From: Limosilactobacillus caecicola
GTDB lineage: Bacteria; Bacillota; Bacilli; Lactobacillales; Lactobacillaceae
DNA: 64,000 nucleotides
Direction: 5' to 3'
NCBI RefSeq assembly: GCF_943192935.1
Contig: NZ_CALPCI010000002.1
Coordinates: 372,001-436,000 of the forward strand
Below the pieces are notes generated by a model, which did no database searches, had not been told where the DNA came from, and was given only the letters and a program-made list of their open reading frames with translations. The position numbers and the translations under genes are program-made. Below, piece by piece: positions 7,949 to 17,464 of this stretch (position 1 is the stretch's first letter; every line of letters starts with the position of its first letter).

Positions 7949-8677
7949 ATGTCTACAGCTAAACCTTTCAAAAATATCGCAGAACAAATAGCAATTTTAA
8001 AACGTCGTAATCTACGAATATTAAATGAAAACGCCACTGCCAAATTGCTAACTGATTATGGCTATTATGAAGTAATTAACGGTTACAAATATCCTTTCTT
8101 GAAGGATAAAACGGATGACGATGAAGGATACAAAAAGGAAGCAACATTTGAACACATATTTGGATTGTACCAATTTGACGCTAATTTACGTGATTGCGTC
8201 ATTTTTGGACAAACTATGTATTTCTTTAACCTTCTAAAGAACAAATCAATAAAAGAGAAAATTATTGCACGAATGACAGGACAAAATATCAATACAATAA
8301 GAATTTTAGATGAAAGTTTATTTCTTAAACAAGCTTTTGGTGATTCACTAAATCTAATTCTTGCTTATCGAAACCTATCGGCACATGGTGGCAGAATATA
8401 TAATTACAGATCACACAAACATCAAATTACTATCTACTCACCATTTATTTATAATAACTACTCATTAACTGCTTCTCATTCTTCCTTTCAACGGGGAGAA
8501 TACAGAAGTAGCATTCGAACATTACTTGCTTGCTTAGCAATGATGGCAAATGAAGATCCATTTAATAATTTGCGAGCCTGGATAAATGTTAGACTGAATG
8601 AACATTTAAAAAATTATCCAGAAGATGAAACTTATCTCTTCAAAACGATGGAACTGGATCATACCATAATGAGCTAA
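7949..8677 (+). CDS. AbiF/Abi_2-family HEPN protein with internal deletion
   Basis: 242 residues of the Abi_2 (AbiD/AbiF) family, HEPN-fold proteins linked to phage abortive infection and RNA-guarded toxicity. The N-terminus (KPFKNIAEQIAILKRRNL, YYEVINGYKYPFL, FGLYQFDANLRD) and the C-terminal catalytic part are present. The HEPN motif R141-NLSA-H146 (Rx4H) sits in AYRNLSAHGGRIY. Family members are usually around 300 residues or more. Between LRDCVI and FGQTMYFF (near residue 85, about position 8204) the segment with the central helices appears to be missing in frame, perhaps 70-90 residues. Start has AAGGAAGTG upstream. The gene is AT-rich compared with neighbours, suggesting transfer. It may be an inactive derivative. 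Confidence 0.8.
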   Translation: MSTAKPFKNIAEQIAILKRRNLRILNENATAKLLTDYGYYEVINGYKYPFLKDKTDDDEGYKKEATFEHIFGLYQFDANLRDCVIFGQTMYFFNLLKNKSIKEKIIARMTGQNINTIRILDESLFLKQAFGDSLNLILAYRNLSAHGGRIYNYRSHKHQITIYSPFIYNNYSLTASHSSFQRGEYRSSIRTLLACLAMMANEDPFNNLRAWINVRLNEHLKNYPEDETYLFKTMELDHTIMS

Positions 8678-8711
8678 TTCAGAGTTTAACTGATATCGTA
8701 AATCCTAATTT

Positions 8712-8754
8712 AAAGGGGCTAGACAAGATTAAAAAATCTGTCTAGCCCCTTTTG
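8712..8754 (+). terminator. Terminator of the AbiF-like gene
   Basis: AAAGGGGCTAGACA (8712-8725) pairs with TGTCTAGCCCCTTT (8739-8752), followed by T. Just after it a second small repeat, GCCCACA / TGTGGGC (8758-8764 and 8776-8782), has no T-run and is unexplained. Confidence 0.9.
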
Positions 8755-8868
8755 CTTGCCCACAAATTTGATTTATGTGGGCAAAATATAGGCAAAACCA
8801 CTAAAAATTGGTCTAATTTTACTTTTCACTTGTGACTGTATCAGATCGAATCATTGATATATCAACGA

Positions 8869-10704
8869 TTATTTATCATCAATTTCTTCATCAGTTTGCA
8901 AAACGGCCATAAAGGCTTCCTGCGGAATATCGACCTTGCCGACGGCCTTCATCCGCTTCTTACCCCGCTTTTGCTTTTCCAACAACTTCGCCCGCCGGTC
9001 CGGATCACCAGTGTGAATCCGTGCCGTAACGTCCTTCCGGTAGGCCTTAATGTTGGTCCGGGCAATAATCTTGGAACCAATTGCCGCTTGAATTGGAATT
9101 TCGAAGTTTTGCCGTGGAATGATCTTCTTTAATTTGGCCGCGATATCCCGACCCCGTTCAGCCGCAAAGTCACGGTGAGTAATGAAGCTCAAGGCGTCGA
9201 CCTTATCCCCATTCAACAGGATATCAATCTTGACCAGGTCAGAAGCCCGGTAATCGTCAATTTCGTAATCGAGGGAGGCGTAGCCACGAGTGCTGGACTT
9301 CAACTTGTCAAAGAAGTCAAAGATAATTTCTGCCAACGGAATATGGTAAATCACGTTGACCCGCGTATCACTGAGGTATTCCATGGTGTCGAACTGGCCC
9401 CGCTTGCGTTGGCATAATTCCATGACGGCACCCACATAATCGTTCGGCACCATGATTGAAGCCTTGACAAACGGTTCTTTAATGTCCTTGATTTCAGTCA
9501 CGTCCGGCATATCAGCCGGATTTTCGACCTCCTTCATCGTCCCATCATGGAGGTCAACATGATAGGTAACCGATGGCGCGGTTGTAATCAAATCAAGGTC
9601 AAATTCGCGTTCCAATCGTTCCTGGATAACGTCCATGTGGAGCAAGCCCAGGAAGCCACACCGGAACCCGAAGCCAAGGGCTTGTGACGATTCCGGTTCA
9701 AAGGTCAACGCAGCATCGTTCAATTGTAACTTCTCTAAAGCATCCCGCAAGTCGTTAAACTTAGCATTGTCAGTTGGGTAGAGTCCGGCATAGACCATCG
9801 GCGTCATCTGCCGATACCCTTCCAATGGCTTTTCGGTTGGGTTCGTCGCACTCGTCACCGTATCACCAACCCGGGTATCTTTGATGTCCTTAATGGCAGC
9901 CGTAATGTAACCAACATCACCGGCCATCAGCACATCCCGCTCTAATGGTTTCGGAGAGTTAATGCCGACTTCCGCAACTTCATACTCGGTCCCGCTGTTC
10001 ATCAACCGAATGCGGTCACCCTTCTTGACCGTGCCTTCAAAGACCCGGACACTCAAAACCACCCCGCGGTAGTCATCGTATTTCGAGTCGAAAATCAAGG
10101 CCTTTAACGGGGCGGTTAAATCGCCCGTCGGTGCTGGCACATCTTTGACGATTTTTTCGAGTACCTCATCAACGCCTAAACCGGTTTTGGCACTAATATC
10201 AACGGCTTCATCGGTTTCTAGACCGATTTCGTCCTCGATTTGTTCCTTCGTCCCTTCCGGATCCGCTGAAGGCAGGTCAATTTTGTTAATCACGGGAAGG
10301 ATTGTCAGGTCGTTATCTAACGCCAAGTAGACGTTGGCGAGTGTCTGGGCTTCCACCCCTTGCGTGGCGTCCACCACCAAGACGGCCCCTTCACAGGCTG
10401 CTAAGGAACGCGACACTTCATAAGAAAAGTCCACGTGTCCCGGGGTATCAATTAAGTGGAAAATGTAGTCCTGACCGTCCTTGGCATGGTAGGTCAGCGC
10501 CACCGCATTCAACTTAATCGTGATTCCCCGCTCACGTTCCAATGGCATATCATCCAAAATTTGGTTTTTCATTTCCCGTTTGGAAATAGAATCCGTCATT
10601 TCCAAAATCCGGTCGGCCAACGTTGATTTACCGTGATCAATGTGAGCCACAATTGAGAAATTCCGGATCCGCTTTTGCCGTTCTTTCATTTCTTCTAAAT
10701 TCAT
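8869..10704 (-). CDS. lepA: Elongation factor 4 (ribosomal back-translocase) LepA
   Basis: GTPase that acts on stalled or mis-translocated ribosomes. I place the start at 10704 ([11 protein letters not shown]...), giving 611 residues, the family norm; a longer frame reaches further upstream through the terminator of dnaJ and is not credible. The G1 motif [11 protein letters not shown]3 DTPGHVDF and G4 NKIDLPSAD are present, with the LepA C-terminal domain ([22 protein letters not shown] and the Lys/Arg-rich [14 protein letters not shown] tail). It follows dnaJ on the same strand, but with its own -10 box and a terminator in between. Confidence 0.96.
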   Translation of the reverse strand: MNLEEMKERQKRIRNFSIVAHIDHGKSTLADRILEMTDSISKREMKNQILDDMPLERERGITIKLNAVALTYHAKDGQDYIFHLIDTPGHVDFSYEVSRSLAACEGAVLVVDATQGVEAQTLANVYLALDNDLTILPVINKIDLPSADPEGTKEQIEDEIGLETDEAVDISAKTGLGVDEVLEKIVKDVPAPTGDLTAPLKALIFDSKYDDYRGVVLSVRVFEGTVKKGDRIRLMNSGTEYEVAEVGINSPKPLERDVLMAGDVGYITAAIKDIKDTRVGDTVTSATNPTEKPLEGYRQMTPMVYAGLYPTDNAKFNDLRDALEKLQLNDAALTFEPESSQALGFGFRCGFLGLLHMDVIQERLEREFDLDLITTAPSVTYHVDLHDGTMKEVENPADMPDVTEIKDIKEPFVKASIMVPNDYVGAVMELCQRKRGQFDTMEYLSDTRVNVIYHIPLAEIIFDFFDKLKSSTRGYASLDYEIDDYRASDLVKIDILLNGDKVDALSFITHRDFAAERGRDIAAKLKKIIPRQNFEIPIQAAIGSKIIARTNIKAYRKDVTARIHTGDPDRRAKLLEKQKRGKKRMKAVGKVDIPQEAFMAVLQTDEEIDDK

Positions 10705-10741
10705 TTCGTCACTACTCGCTTTCCAATGCGTATTACTAGTA

Positions 10742-10747
10742 ATTATA
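10742..10747 (-). promoter_or_regulatory. -10 box of lepA
   Basis: TATAAT on the minus strand about 38 bases before the lepA start, just downstream of the dnaJ terminator. No strong -35 box; part of the T-rich terminator tail occupies that place. Confidence 0.5.
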
Positions 10748-10749
10748 GC

Positions 10750-10797
10750 AAAGAAAACAAAGAAAGCGTAGGGGCAAGCATTGCGTCCTACACTTTC
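10750..10797 (-). terminator. Terminator of the hrcA-dnaJ operon
   Basis: GAAAGTGTAGG and CCTACGCTTTC (plus-strand arms 10787-10797 and 10762-10772) form an 11-bp stem with one G-U pair, followed on the minus strand by a T-rich tract. Confidence 0.8.
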
Positions 10798-10803
10798 AAT
10801 CAA

Positions 10804-11967
10804 TTATTTTTCATCAAATGCGTCTTTTAGTTTATCGAAAAAGCCGCTCTTCACGCCCTTGACGTCTTCACCAGAAGCAGCGGCAAAGGCCATCATGGCT
10901 TCCTTTTGGCGCTTATTCAAATTCTTTGGCGTCTTAACGTGGATCCGGACATGTTCATCACCATTGCCCTTCCCGTTGAGGTGCGGAACCCCTTGACCAC
11001 GAAGCCTAAAGCTCGTTTCTGATTGCGTGCCGGCCGGAATCTTTAGGTCGACATCGCCATGAACGGTCTTGACTTTAATTTTGTCACCAAGGGCCGCTTG
11101 GGCAAACGAGATGTCACGATCAACGAAAATATTAGACCCGTCGCGTTTAAATTCACGACTTGGGGTAACCCGGAAGACGATGTACAGGTCACCATAAGGC
11201 CCACCATTCTTACCAGCTTCACCTTGTCCTTGCAGGCGCATTTGTTGACCATCATCAACCCCTGCAGGGACCTTGACCTTCAAGGCATGCCGTTCTGCGA
11301 TGTGACCACTACCGTGACACTTGGTACATTGGTCTTCAGGCTTGATTTCTTTCCCGGTGCCGTGACAAACTGGACAGGTTTCTTGCGATTGCATCATGCC
11401 CATCATCGTTTGCCGTTGCCGAACAATGTAACCACGACCCTGACATTCATGACAGGTCACTGGAGAAGTCCCTGGCTTAGCACCGGTGCCATGACAAACG
11501 TCACATTCGGCTTGCCGGTTGTACTTAATCTCGGTTTCCTTACCATTAATGGCATCCATGAAGTCCAGCGTCATGGTGTATTGCAAGTCACGACCTTGTT
11601 GTGGTGCACTCGGGTCACGACGGGCCCGGCCACCACCAAAGATGTCACCAAAGATATCGCTGAAGTCACCAAAGCCCTGGGCCCCGCCAAAGCCTTGGCC
11701 ACCACCGAATCCTTGACCACCAAAGCCGCCAAACCCTTGGCCAGCATTGGGACCAGCAGAACCAAATTGGTCATACTGGGCCCGCTTTTGCGGATCAGTC
11801 AATACTTCGTGGGCTTCGTTAATCTTTTTAAACTTTTCTTCAGCACCAGGTTCGTGGTTAACGTCAGGGTGATATTTAGCAGCTAACTTACGGTATGCAC
11901 GATTAATTTCCTTTTCGGAAGCATTCTTGTCCACACCTAAAATATCGTAATAATTTTCTTCAGCCAT
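10804..11967 (-). CDS. dnaJ: Chaperone protein DnaJ (Hsp40)
   Basis: 387 residues. Co-chaperone that delivers unfolded proteins to DnaK and stimulates its ATPase. Complete type I layout: J domain at residues 1-70 with the HPD motif (KYHPDVN), a Gly/Phe-rich linker (about 73-115, [13 protein letters not shown]), and four zinc-binding CxxCxGxG repeats ([32 protein letters not shown]). Two C-terminal beta domains with the [12 protein letters not shown] entry follow. It is the last gene of the CIRCE-controlled heat-shock operon, about 100 bases downstream of dnaK with a hairpin in the gap. Confidence 0.97.
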   Translation of the reverse strand: MAEENYYDILGVDKNASEKEINRAYRKLAAKYHPDVNHEPGAEEKFKKINEAHEVLTDPQKRAQYDQFGSAGPNAGQGFGGFGGQGFGGGQGFGGAQGFGDFSDIFGDIFGGGRARRDPSAPQQGRDLQYTMTLDFMDAINGKETEIKYNRQAECDVCHGTGAKPGTSPVTCHECQGRGYIVRQRQTMMGMMQSQETCPVCHGTGKEIKPEDQCTKCHGSGHIAERHALKVKVPAGVDDGQQMRLQGQGEAGKNGGPYGDLYIVFRVTPSREFKRDGSNIFVDRDISFAQAALGDKIKVKTVHGDVDLKIPAGTQSETSFRLRGQGVPHLNGKGNGDEHVRIHVKTPKNLNKRQKEAMMAFAAASGEDVKGVKSGFFDKLKDAFDEK

Positions 11968-12014
11968 CTAATCTTCCCTCATTCTTTAATAATTGTGGTT
12001 AGTATATCATAAGT

Positions 12015-12050
12015 AAAAGCCAAAGTCCGGTTTCCCGGCCTTTGGCTTTT
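12015..12050 (-). terminator. Hairpin between dnaK and dnaJ
   Basis: AAAAGCCAAAG...CCGG pairs with CCGG...CTTTGGCTTTT, a long stem with a small loop, ending in T4 on the minus strand. It probably lowers dnaJ expression relative to dnaK or serves as an RNA processing/stability element, as the operon must still read into dnaJ unless dnaJ has its own promoter. Confidence 0.75.
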
Positions 12051-12065
12051 TACTATGGCCGACAA

Positions 12066-13943
12066 TTACTTCTTGTCGTCAGGGTCGACTTCTTGGAAGT
12101 CACCATCGACAGTGTTACCATCGTCGCCCTTATTGTTATCTTGGTTGCCACCGTTGTTTGGTTGACCACCAGTTGGGTTTCCTTGAGCCCCACCATTTTG
12201 TTGTTGAGCTTGTTGGTAGAGCTTGACAGTCAGGTCTTGAACGATCTTGTTCAAGTCATCCTTCTTGGACTTCATTTCTTCGATGTTATTGTCGTCCTTA
12301 GCCTTTTGCAAAGCAGCCTTTGCGTCTTCAGCCTTCTTGATTTCGTCGTCAGAAACCTTGCCCTTCAATTCCTTCAGGGTCTTGTCAGTTTGGAATAATA
12401 ATTGGTCAGTTTCGTTCCGCACATCGGCTTCTTCCTTCTTCTTCTTGTCGGCATCGGCGTGTTCTTCAGCGTCCTTCTTCATCCGTTCAATTTCTTCGTC
12501 GGACAAACCAGAACTGGACTTGATCGTGATGTTTTGCTTCTTGTGGGTCCCTTGATCTTCAGCGGAAACATTAACGATCCCGTTCTTGTCGATATCGAAG
12601 GTTACCTTGATTTGAGGCACACCACGTGGTGCAGGCGGAATGTCCGTCAATTGGAAGTTACCAAGCGTCTTGTTGTCGGCAGCCATTGGCCGTTCACCTT
12701 GGAGCACGTGAATATCAACGGCTGGTTGGTTATCGGCCGCGGTTGAGAAGACTTGGCTCTTGGAAGTTGGGATGGTCGTGTTCCGGTCAATCAACTTCGT
12801 GAAGACACCACCCATGGTTTCAATCCCAAGTGACAGTGGCGTAACGTCAAGAAGAACAACGTCCTTCACATCACCGGTCAGAACCCCACCTTGGATAGCG
12901 GCACCTAAGGCAACAGCTTCGTCAGGGTTGATGGAGTGGTTTGGTTCCTTACCAGTTAATTCCTTGACCATGTCTTGAACGGCAGGAATCCGGGTGGAAC
13001 CACCGTTTAAGATGACTTGGTCGATGTCACTAAATGACAAGTCGGCATCCTTCATGGCGTTCAAAACTGGTTGCTTGGTCTTTTCAACCAGGTCGTTCGT
13101 CAATTGATTGAATTGAGCACGGGTCAAGGTCTTTTCCAAGTGTAATGGGCCATTTTCACCAGAAGTGATGAATGGTAAGCTGATTTGCGCTTCTTGAACA
13201 CCAGAAAGGTCCTTCTTGGCCTTTTCAGCAGCATCCTTGAGCCGTTGCAGAGCCATCTTGTCTTGTGAAAGGTCGATCCCATGTTCTTGCTTGAAACCAT
13301 CAATCAACCAATCCATGATCTTTTGGTCAAAGTCGTCACCACCAAGGTGCGTATCACCGTTAGTAGAAAGGACTTGGAAGACCCCGTCACCTAATTCAAG
13401 GATGGAAACGTCAAAGGTCCCACCACCAAGGTCGTAAACCAAAATCTTTTCGTCCTTGTCAGCCTTGTCCAGACCGTATGCTAAGGATGAAGCAGTTGGT
13501 TCGTTAATAATCCGCTTAACGTCCAAGCCAGCGATCTTACCAGCGTCCTTGGTTGCTTGCCGTTGGGCATCGTTGAAGTAAGCAGGAACGGTGATGACGG
13601 CCTTGTCAACCGTGTCACCAATGTAATCTTCAGCATATTTCTTCAAGTATTGAAGAATCATTGCGGAAATTTCTTGTGGTGTGTACTTCTTGCCTTCGAT
13701 GTCGACGGTGTAATCCTTTTCACCCATGTGACTCTTGATGGACTTCACGGTGTTTGGATTCGTAATTGCTTGCCGCTTAGCGACTTCACCGACTTGGGTT
13801 TCACCATTCTTAAAGGAGACAACTGATGGAGTTGTCCGGCCACCTTCTGGGTTCGTAATGATCTTTGGTTCATTACCTTCCATTACGGCAACGGCAGAGT
13901 TGGTGGTACCTAAGTCAATACCAATAATCTTGTTACTTGCCAT
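12066..13943 (-). CDS. dnaK: Chaperone protein DnaK (Hsp70)
   Basis: 625 residues. ATP-dependent Hsp70 chaperone. The nucleotide-binding domain opens with [13 protein letters not shown] and carries the family signatures [14 protein letters not shown] and [14 protein letters not shown]. The substrate-binding domain ([18 protein letters not shown]) and the helical lid follow. The C-terminal tail is rich in Gln, Gly and Asn and ends EVDPDDKK, similar to the acidic EVD-type tails of bacterial DnaK. Lies between grpE and dnaJ, as is normal in Firmicutes. Confidence 0.98.
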   Translation of the reverse strand: MASNKIIGIDLGTTNSAVAVMEGNEPKIITNPEGGRTTPSVVSFKNGETQVGEVAKRQAITNPNTVKSIKSHMGEKDYTVDIEGKKYTPQEISAMILQYLKKYAEDYIGDTVDKAVITVPAYFNDAQRQATKDAGKIAGLDVKRIINEPTASSLAYGLDKADKDEKILVYDLGGGTFDVSILELGDGVFQVLSTNGDTHLGGDDFDQKIMDWLIDGFKQEHGIDLSQDKMALQRLKDAAEKAKKDLSGVQEAQISLPFITSGENGPLHLEKTLTRAQFNQLTNDLVEKTKQPVLNAMKDADLSFSDIDQVILNGGSTRIPAVQDMVKELTGKEPNHSINPDEAVALGAAIQGGVLTGDVKDVVLLDVTPLSLGIETMGGVFTKLIDRNTTIPTSKSQVFSTAADNQPAVDIHVLQGERPMAADNKTLGNFQLTDIPPAPRGVPQIKVTFDIDKNGIVNVSAEDQGTHKKQNITIKSSSGLSDEEIERMKKDAEEHADADKKKKEEADVRNETDQLLFQTDKTLKELKGKVSDDEIKKAEDAKAALQKAKDDNNIEEMKSKKDDLNKIVQDLTVKLYQQAQQQNGGAQGNPTGGQPNNGGNQDNNKGDDGNTVDGDFQEVDPDDKK

Positions 13944-13975
13944 ATCTTATATCCCTCTTTTATTAATTAATTTTC

Positions 13976-14539
13976 CTATTGAGCAACAACTACCATGGCT
14001 GGTCGCAGAACCCGGTCTTTCAAAACGTAACCGGCTTGGAGAACCTGGACCACGGTGTCGGCCTTTTGATCACCACTAGCGTCCACAGTTTGGACCGCTT
14101 GTTGAGTGTTCGGATCAAACGGCTTGCCTAAGGCATCGACTTCCGTAATGCCATGGTCTTGCAGGGCCTTTTCCAAATGATCATGGACCATTTGAATGCC
14201 CTTTTTGAGTTGCTTACCATTGTCATCAGTCACTTCGATTGCCAAAGCCCGCTTCAAGTTATCTAAGACCGGCAAAATGCTGGTAGCCAAATCTTGGCCA
14301 TCATACTTGGCCATCTGGCTGCGTTCCTTTTCAAACCGCTTGGACATGTTTTGAATTTCGGCTTCGGCCCGTAAAAACTGATTGTCTTTTTCTTCAAGTT
14401 GATCTTTCAGGTCTGCCACTTGCTTTTTCAGTTCATCTACGGCAGATGTTGGTTGTTTCTTTTCAGATGTGGTCTTTTGGGCCTTGTCATCTGCTTTTTC
14501 TTGAGCAGTGGACTGCTTATCTTGAGCTTCCTTTGCCAT
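13976..14539 (-). CDS. grpE: Nucleotide exchange factor GrpE
   Basis: 187 residues. Dimeric exchange factor that releases ADP from DnaK and acts as a thermosensor. A low-complexity Lys/Gln/Ala start (about 1-30) leads into a long coiled coil (VDELKKQVADLKDQLEEKDN), then the conserved KRFEKERSQ...LPVLDNLKRAL core and the C-terminal beta domain with VVQVLQAGYVLKDRVLRPAMV. Ten bases after the stop of hrcA and about 30 before dnaK: one operon. Confidence 0.97.
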   Translation of the reverse strand: MAKEAQDKQSTAQEKADDKAQKTTSEKKQPTSAVDELKKQVADLKDQLEEKDNQFLRAEAEIQNMSKRFEKERSQMAKYDGQDLATSILPVLDNLKRALAIEVTDDNGKQLKKGIQMVHDHLEKALQDHGITEVDALGKPFDPNTQQAVQTVDASGDQKADTVVQVLQAGYVLKDRVLRPAMVVVAQ

Positions 14540-14549
14540 TTAATCCCTC

Positions 14550-15599
14550 CTAAGAGCCGTAATAATGATGATAGTAGTCTAATAACCGCTTTGCTAGTTC
14601 GCGCCGAAAGGCATCGACAATGCCGATGGTGCGGGAATATGGCATTGCCGTCGGCCCGAGGACGGCGATCATCCCTTGACCATACTGGTCAACGTCGTAT
14701 TTCGCCGTGATTAACGAATAGTTATTTAAAACATCACTATTGGCAATTTCCTTGCCAATGCGGACGTTGATTCCCGAACTATCCGTATCAGCATCGATAA
14801 TCCGGGAAATGCGATCATTAGTATCCAATAATTCATACAGAGCCTTCATTTCACTTGGACTTTGCTTGCTAGCAATGCCCATCAGATTCAATCGACCACC
14901 AACGAAGAACCGTTCGCGTTCCGCTTGTGACAAGATACTATCGAACACCTCGAGGAAGCCCTCGGGACTTTCCAGATAACGATGGACCTGACTTGGCAGA
15001 TCGGTCTGTAAGTGGTGAACCACCTCGACTAAGGTCTTACCAATTAACTGGTCATTGATCATCCGGACGACGGCTTCCAAAGCCTCCGTGTCCATATCCC
15101 GTGGAATGCGGAACGTTTGATTTTCAACCTCACCGGTATCGGTGACTAAAATCCCGATCACCTTCTGGTTGCCCAACGGCACCAGTTGAAAACCACTCAG
15201 CCGCGCATCTTTTTGCTCCGGCTTGATCGTGAAAGCGGTCAACGAAGTCAACTGTGATAAAATATCAGCAGAGTGCGAAATGATCTCATCCAGCTTGGCA
15301 AAATTAGTGCCAAGTGAATTTTGGATAACAACTAAATCATTATCCGAAACGCTATTCAGATCCAGCAAGTGATCGACATAGTAACGGTAACCCTTTTTGG
15401 AAGGCACCCGGCCAGAAGACGAATGCTCCTTGGTCACCAAGCCCGCACGCTCTAAAGCTGCCATTTCATTGCGAATTGTCGCTGAACTGACCTTCATCGG
15501 CAAGCGATCAACCAGGACTTTGGAGCCAACCGGTTGACCAGTGCTAGTGTATTGGCGTACAATCGCTTGCAAGATTGCCTCTTGACGTTGTGTTAACAT
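14550..15599 (-). CDS. hrcA: Heat-inducible transcription repressor HrcA
   Basis: 349 residues. Repressor of class I heat-shock genes that binds the CIRCE operator and needs GroEL to stay folded. The N-terminal winged helix (LTQRQEAILQAIVRQYTSTG...SSATIRNEMAALERAGL) and the GRVPSKKGYRYYVD motif are clear, followed by the GAF-like domain and the C-terminal MIAVLGPTAMPYSR motif. First gene of the operon, with its own operator 17 bases upstream, so it is self-regulated. Confidence 0.97.
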   Translation of the reverse strand: MLTQRQEAILQAIVRQYTSTGQPVGSKVLVDRLPMKVSSATIRNEMAALERAGLVTKEHSSSGRVPSKKGYRYYVDHLLDLNSVSDNDLVVIQNSLGTNFAKLDEIISHSADILSQLTSLTAFTIKPEQKDARLSGFQLVPLGNQKVIGILVTDTGEVENQTFRIPRDMDTEALEAVVRMINDQLIGKTLVEVVHHLQTDLPSQVHRYLESPEGFLEVFDSILSQAERERFFVGGRLNLMGIASKQSPSEMKALYELLDTNDRISRIIDADTDSSGINVRIGKEIANSDVLNNYSLITAKYDVDQYGQGMIAVLGPTAMPYSRTIGIVDAFRRELAKRLLDYYHHYYGS

Positions 15600-15615
15600 T
15601 TTTGATCACTTCCTT

Positions 15616-15642
15616 TTAGCACTCTTAACACCTAAGTGCTAA
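15616..15642 (-). promoter_or_regulatory. CIRCE operator
   Basis: TTAGCACTC, nine bases, AAGTGCTAA: the consensus inverted repeat with a single change in the second arm (consensus GAGTGCTAA). Located between the promoter and the hrcA start codon, where HrcA would block transcription or elongation. Confidence 0.95.
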
Positions 15643-15653
15643 ACACACTTTAT

Positions 15654-15682
15654 AATATACCAATCATCACTTTAAAAGTCAA
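15654..15682 (-). promoter_or_regulatory. Promoter of the hrcA operon
   Basis: TTGACT (15682-15677), 17-base spacer, TATATT (15659-15654) on the minus strand, directly upstream of CIRCE. Vegetative sigma-A type, as expected for class I heat-shock genes. Confidence 0.85.
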
Positions 15683-15712
15683 CAATAGTCAAACCTTTTT
15701 CTAGGAGAAATT

Positions 15713-16081
15713 ATGTCAGAAGAACATCGCTATATTCAACCCAAAAACGCGCACGAAGCCATGACTTTGATTCAAAAATTATTTAATGAATATCGCCATG
15801 CTCCCCTCACGGACGTCCTCTTAAAGTATCACAATAATTTGATTGACCGGCTCCGCTCGGACATCTATGACGCGGCCGTGCAAGAAAATAATCCCAGCCA
15901 ACTCCACGACCTCGATAATATGATCAAAGTGATGGAAAGCTGGACCAAGCTCCGCCTGAACAATCAGCCGTTCGACGGTAAAATGAAGAACTTCAAATGG
16001 GTCACTAACCGCCGACCAAAATTTAAGACCCAGGTCCATAAAATTGGTGGTGGCATTAGCCACCGCGCCAGTCGCCATTAA
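15713..16081 (+). CDS. Small basic protein of unknown function
   Basis: 122 residues starting MSEEHRYIQPK behind AGGAGAAATT. The middle part (about 17-85) is predicted helical (MTLIQKLFNEY, LLKYHNNLIDRLRSDIY) and the end is strongly basic (NRRPKFKTQVHKIGG...RASRH). It is divergent from hrcA and closed by a hairpin. I do not recognise a family. The good ribosome site, start and terminator make it a credible gene. Confidence 0.75.
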   Translation: MSEEHRYIQPKNAHEAMTLIQKLFNEYRHAPLTDVLLKYHNNLIDRLRSDIYDAAVQENNPSQLHDLDNMIKVMESWTKLRLNNQPFDGKMKNFKWVTNRRPKFKTQVHKIGGGISHRASRH

Positions 16082-16087
16082 AATTGA

Positions 16088-16125
16088 AAAGCCTCCCCTG
16101 TTCTGGATTGGACAAGGGAGGCTTT
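16088..16125 (+). terminator. Hairpin after the small basic protein gene
   Basis: AAAGCCTCCC (16088-16097) pairs with GGGAGGCTTT (16116-16125), with a loop of about 18 bases. The T-run is only three long, so termination may be weak. The opposite strand has A/T flanks that could serve the relic on that side. Confidence 0.65.
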
Positions 16126-16528
16126 CGTATTCTCCGTCACCAAAATAGCCATCAATATCTTCATCGTTGATGTAGTAATCGCCCTCACCGTTGTTTTGGA
16201 TATCAAGTAGCGATTCCTGAGTTGGTTGTAACTTACCGTCATAAGCTTTGAGTCGCCCTAATATTTGCACAAATTGAGAATGTTGATAAACGTTGACAAT
16301 TTGAACATCATCCTCATTAGCTGGATTACTACTCTTTGCTTGTTTCTGAGCTGAATCAGCCACCGATTGTTCAGTAGTCGTTGGCTTCTCTTGGGTTGTC
16401 GATGCTTGATCTGCAGATACTTGTGATGTCCCTGGTTCAGATTTTACCTGTTCTGAATGCGGTGCAGGAGCCGGCGCCACCGTTTCCGCATGTGCGCTCA
16501 TGCCGTTGATCAAACTCAACCATTTCAT
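16126..16528 (-). pseudogene. Relic of a secreted Ser/Thr/Gln-rich protein
   Basis: The minus-strand frame looks like the start of an exported Lactobacillus protein: a short hydrophobic piece ending SAHA-ET (a normal signal-peptidase site), then a low-complexity Ala/Pro/Ser/Thr/Glu/Gln linker (HSEQVKSEPGTSQV, TTTEQSVADSAQKQ) and a more ordered part with YYINDEDIDGYFGDGEYES. The signal peptide is too short, no ribosome site is visible, and downstream the frame runs through the hairpin and antisense of the neighbouring gene. I therefore read it as the 5' remnant of a decayed gene. A very short real secreted peptide cannot be excluded. Confidence 0.45.
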
Positions 16529-16623
16529 ACGATTTAAGCATGGAATTAGCTACTAAATAAGTATTTCCCATTTATTATTTTCGACTGTATGATGAGAATA
16601 GTTAATAAATGGAGGAAGATAAC

Positions 16624-17301
16624 ATGAGTAAACCATACATTATTTGTCACATGATGACCTCAGTGGATGGGCGGATTGACTGCGGCATGACGGCTCAATT
16701 AACCGGAGAACCGGAATACTACACCACCCTAGATCAGCTGGCGGCACCAACGCGGATCAGTGGTAAGGTCACGGCTGCAACCGAATTAACTGATGGGACC
16801 TTCACTCAAGCTGATGGTCAACAGTTGGGGCACGAAGCTTTCAAGCAAAATGTGGCGGCACCAAGTTACAACATCGTCATGGATACTAAGGGAACCCTGG
16901 AATGGGCTACGGAATCTAGTACCAACTTTCCACACCTAATCATCATGAGTGAACAAGTTAGCCCCGCCTACCTGACCTACCTCAACCAGCAAGAGATTTC
17001 GTGGATTGCTACGGGTAAAGATCAGATTGATTTAGCCCGCGCCATGGAAATCCTGCATGATGAATTCGATGTCAAACGACTGGCAGTGGTCGGTGGCGGT
17101 CGGATTAACGGTGCTTTTCTCAATGCTGGGTTAATTGATGAGCTCAGCATCCTGATCGGGAGCGGTGCTGACGGTCGCACTGGTCAACCGGCCCTCTTTG
17201 ATGGTCGAACTAGTAACCACCCGGTTCCGTTGAAATTGAAAGACGTGCAAACGTTTGATGACGGCGCCGTTTGGCTGAGATACACCACTATTAAGAACTA
17301 A
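16624..17301 (+). CDS. RibD_C / dihydrofolate-reductase-fold family protein
   Basis: 225 residues, start chosen at 16624 (MSKPYIICHMMTS) because GGAGGA sits 8 bases upstream; a nearer in-frame ATG at 16609 has none. The sequence follows the RibD C-terminal reductase fold: MMTSVDGRID at the N-terminus, a central beta strand IVMDTKGTLEW, the nucleotide-binding VVGGGRINGAFLNAGLIDEL, and a C-terminal strand ending VWLRY. RibD_C enzymes reduce pteridine- or pyrimidine-like substrates with NADPH. There are no riboflavin genes next to it, so the substrate is not known. It stands alone, convergent with murE. Confidence 0.85.
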   Translation: MSKPYIICHMMTSVDGRIDCGMTAQLTGEPEYYTTLDQLAAPTRISGKVTAATELTDGTFTQADGQQLGHEAFKQNVAAPSYNIVMDTKGTLEWATESSTNFPHLIIMSEQVSPAYLTYLNQQEISWIATGKDQIDLARAMEILHDEFDVKRLAVVGGGRINGAFLNAGLIDELSILIGSGADGRTGQPALFDGRTSNHPVPLKLKDVQTFDDGAVWLRYTTIKN

Positions 17302-17363
17302 TCGAATAGCAAACAAAAGGGGCTGAATCCCTGGAAGATAGCTGTAACACGAACAGCGCAGTA

Positions 17364-17415
17364 CAACAATGGGCTCCAACATCCGGTAAAACCGAATGCT
17401 GGAGCCCTATTGTTG
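17364..17415. terminator. Long hairpin between the RibD_C-like gene and murE
   Basis: CAACAAT GGGCTCCA ... GGT pairs with ACC ... TGGAGCCC ATTGTTG (with small internal mismatches), about 22 pairs. No T-run on either side, so it may act as a barrier for convergent transcription or as an RNA end-protecting element, not as a classical terminator. Confidence 0.5.
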
Positions 17416-17420
17416 CTTGC

Positions 17421-17464
17421 GGGGCGTGACTACGAAGTCGTAAACGACTTCTGTCACGCTCCCT
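17421..17464. terminator. Second hairpin at the 3' end of murE
   Basis: GCGTGAC / GTCACGC (17424-17430 and 17453-17459) with an inner GAAGTCGT / ACGACTTC, followed on the plus strand by CCCTTTC. It lies 8 bases from the murE stop codon and could serve either convergent gene. Confidence 0.55.

Noticed and set aside
8869-10803. Longer LepA beginning at 10803
   Set aside because: The extra 33 residues come from the dnaJ terminator and promoter region, are hydrophobic and unlike LepA; the start at 10704 gives the normal 611 residues.
11059-11886. A 275-codon plus-strand frame opposite dnaJ
   Set aside because: It is the mirror of the Gly-rich and zinc-repeat coding sequence of dnaJ, with no ribosome site and no protein-like composition.
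15821-16090. C-terminal half of the minus-strand frame around 16 kb as part of a real protein
   Set aside because: This part is antisense to a gene with a good ribosome site and crosses its terminator hairpin, so it is unlikely to be the natural end of the secreted protein.
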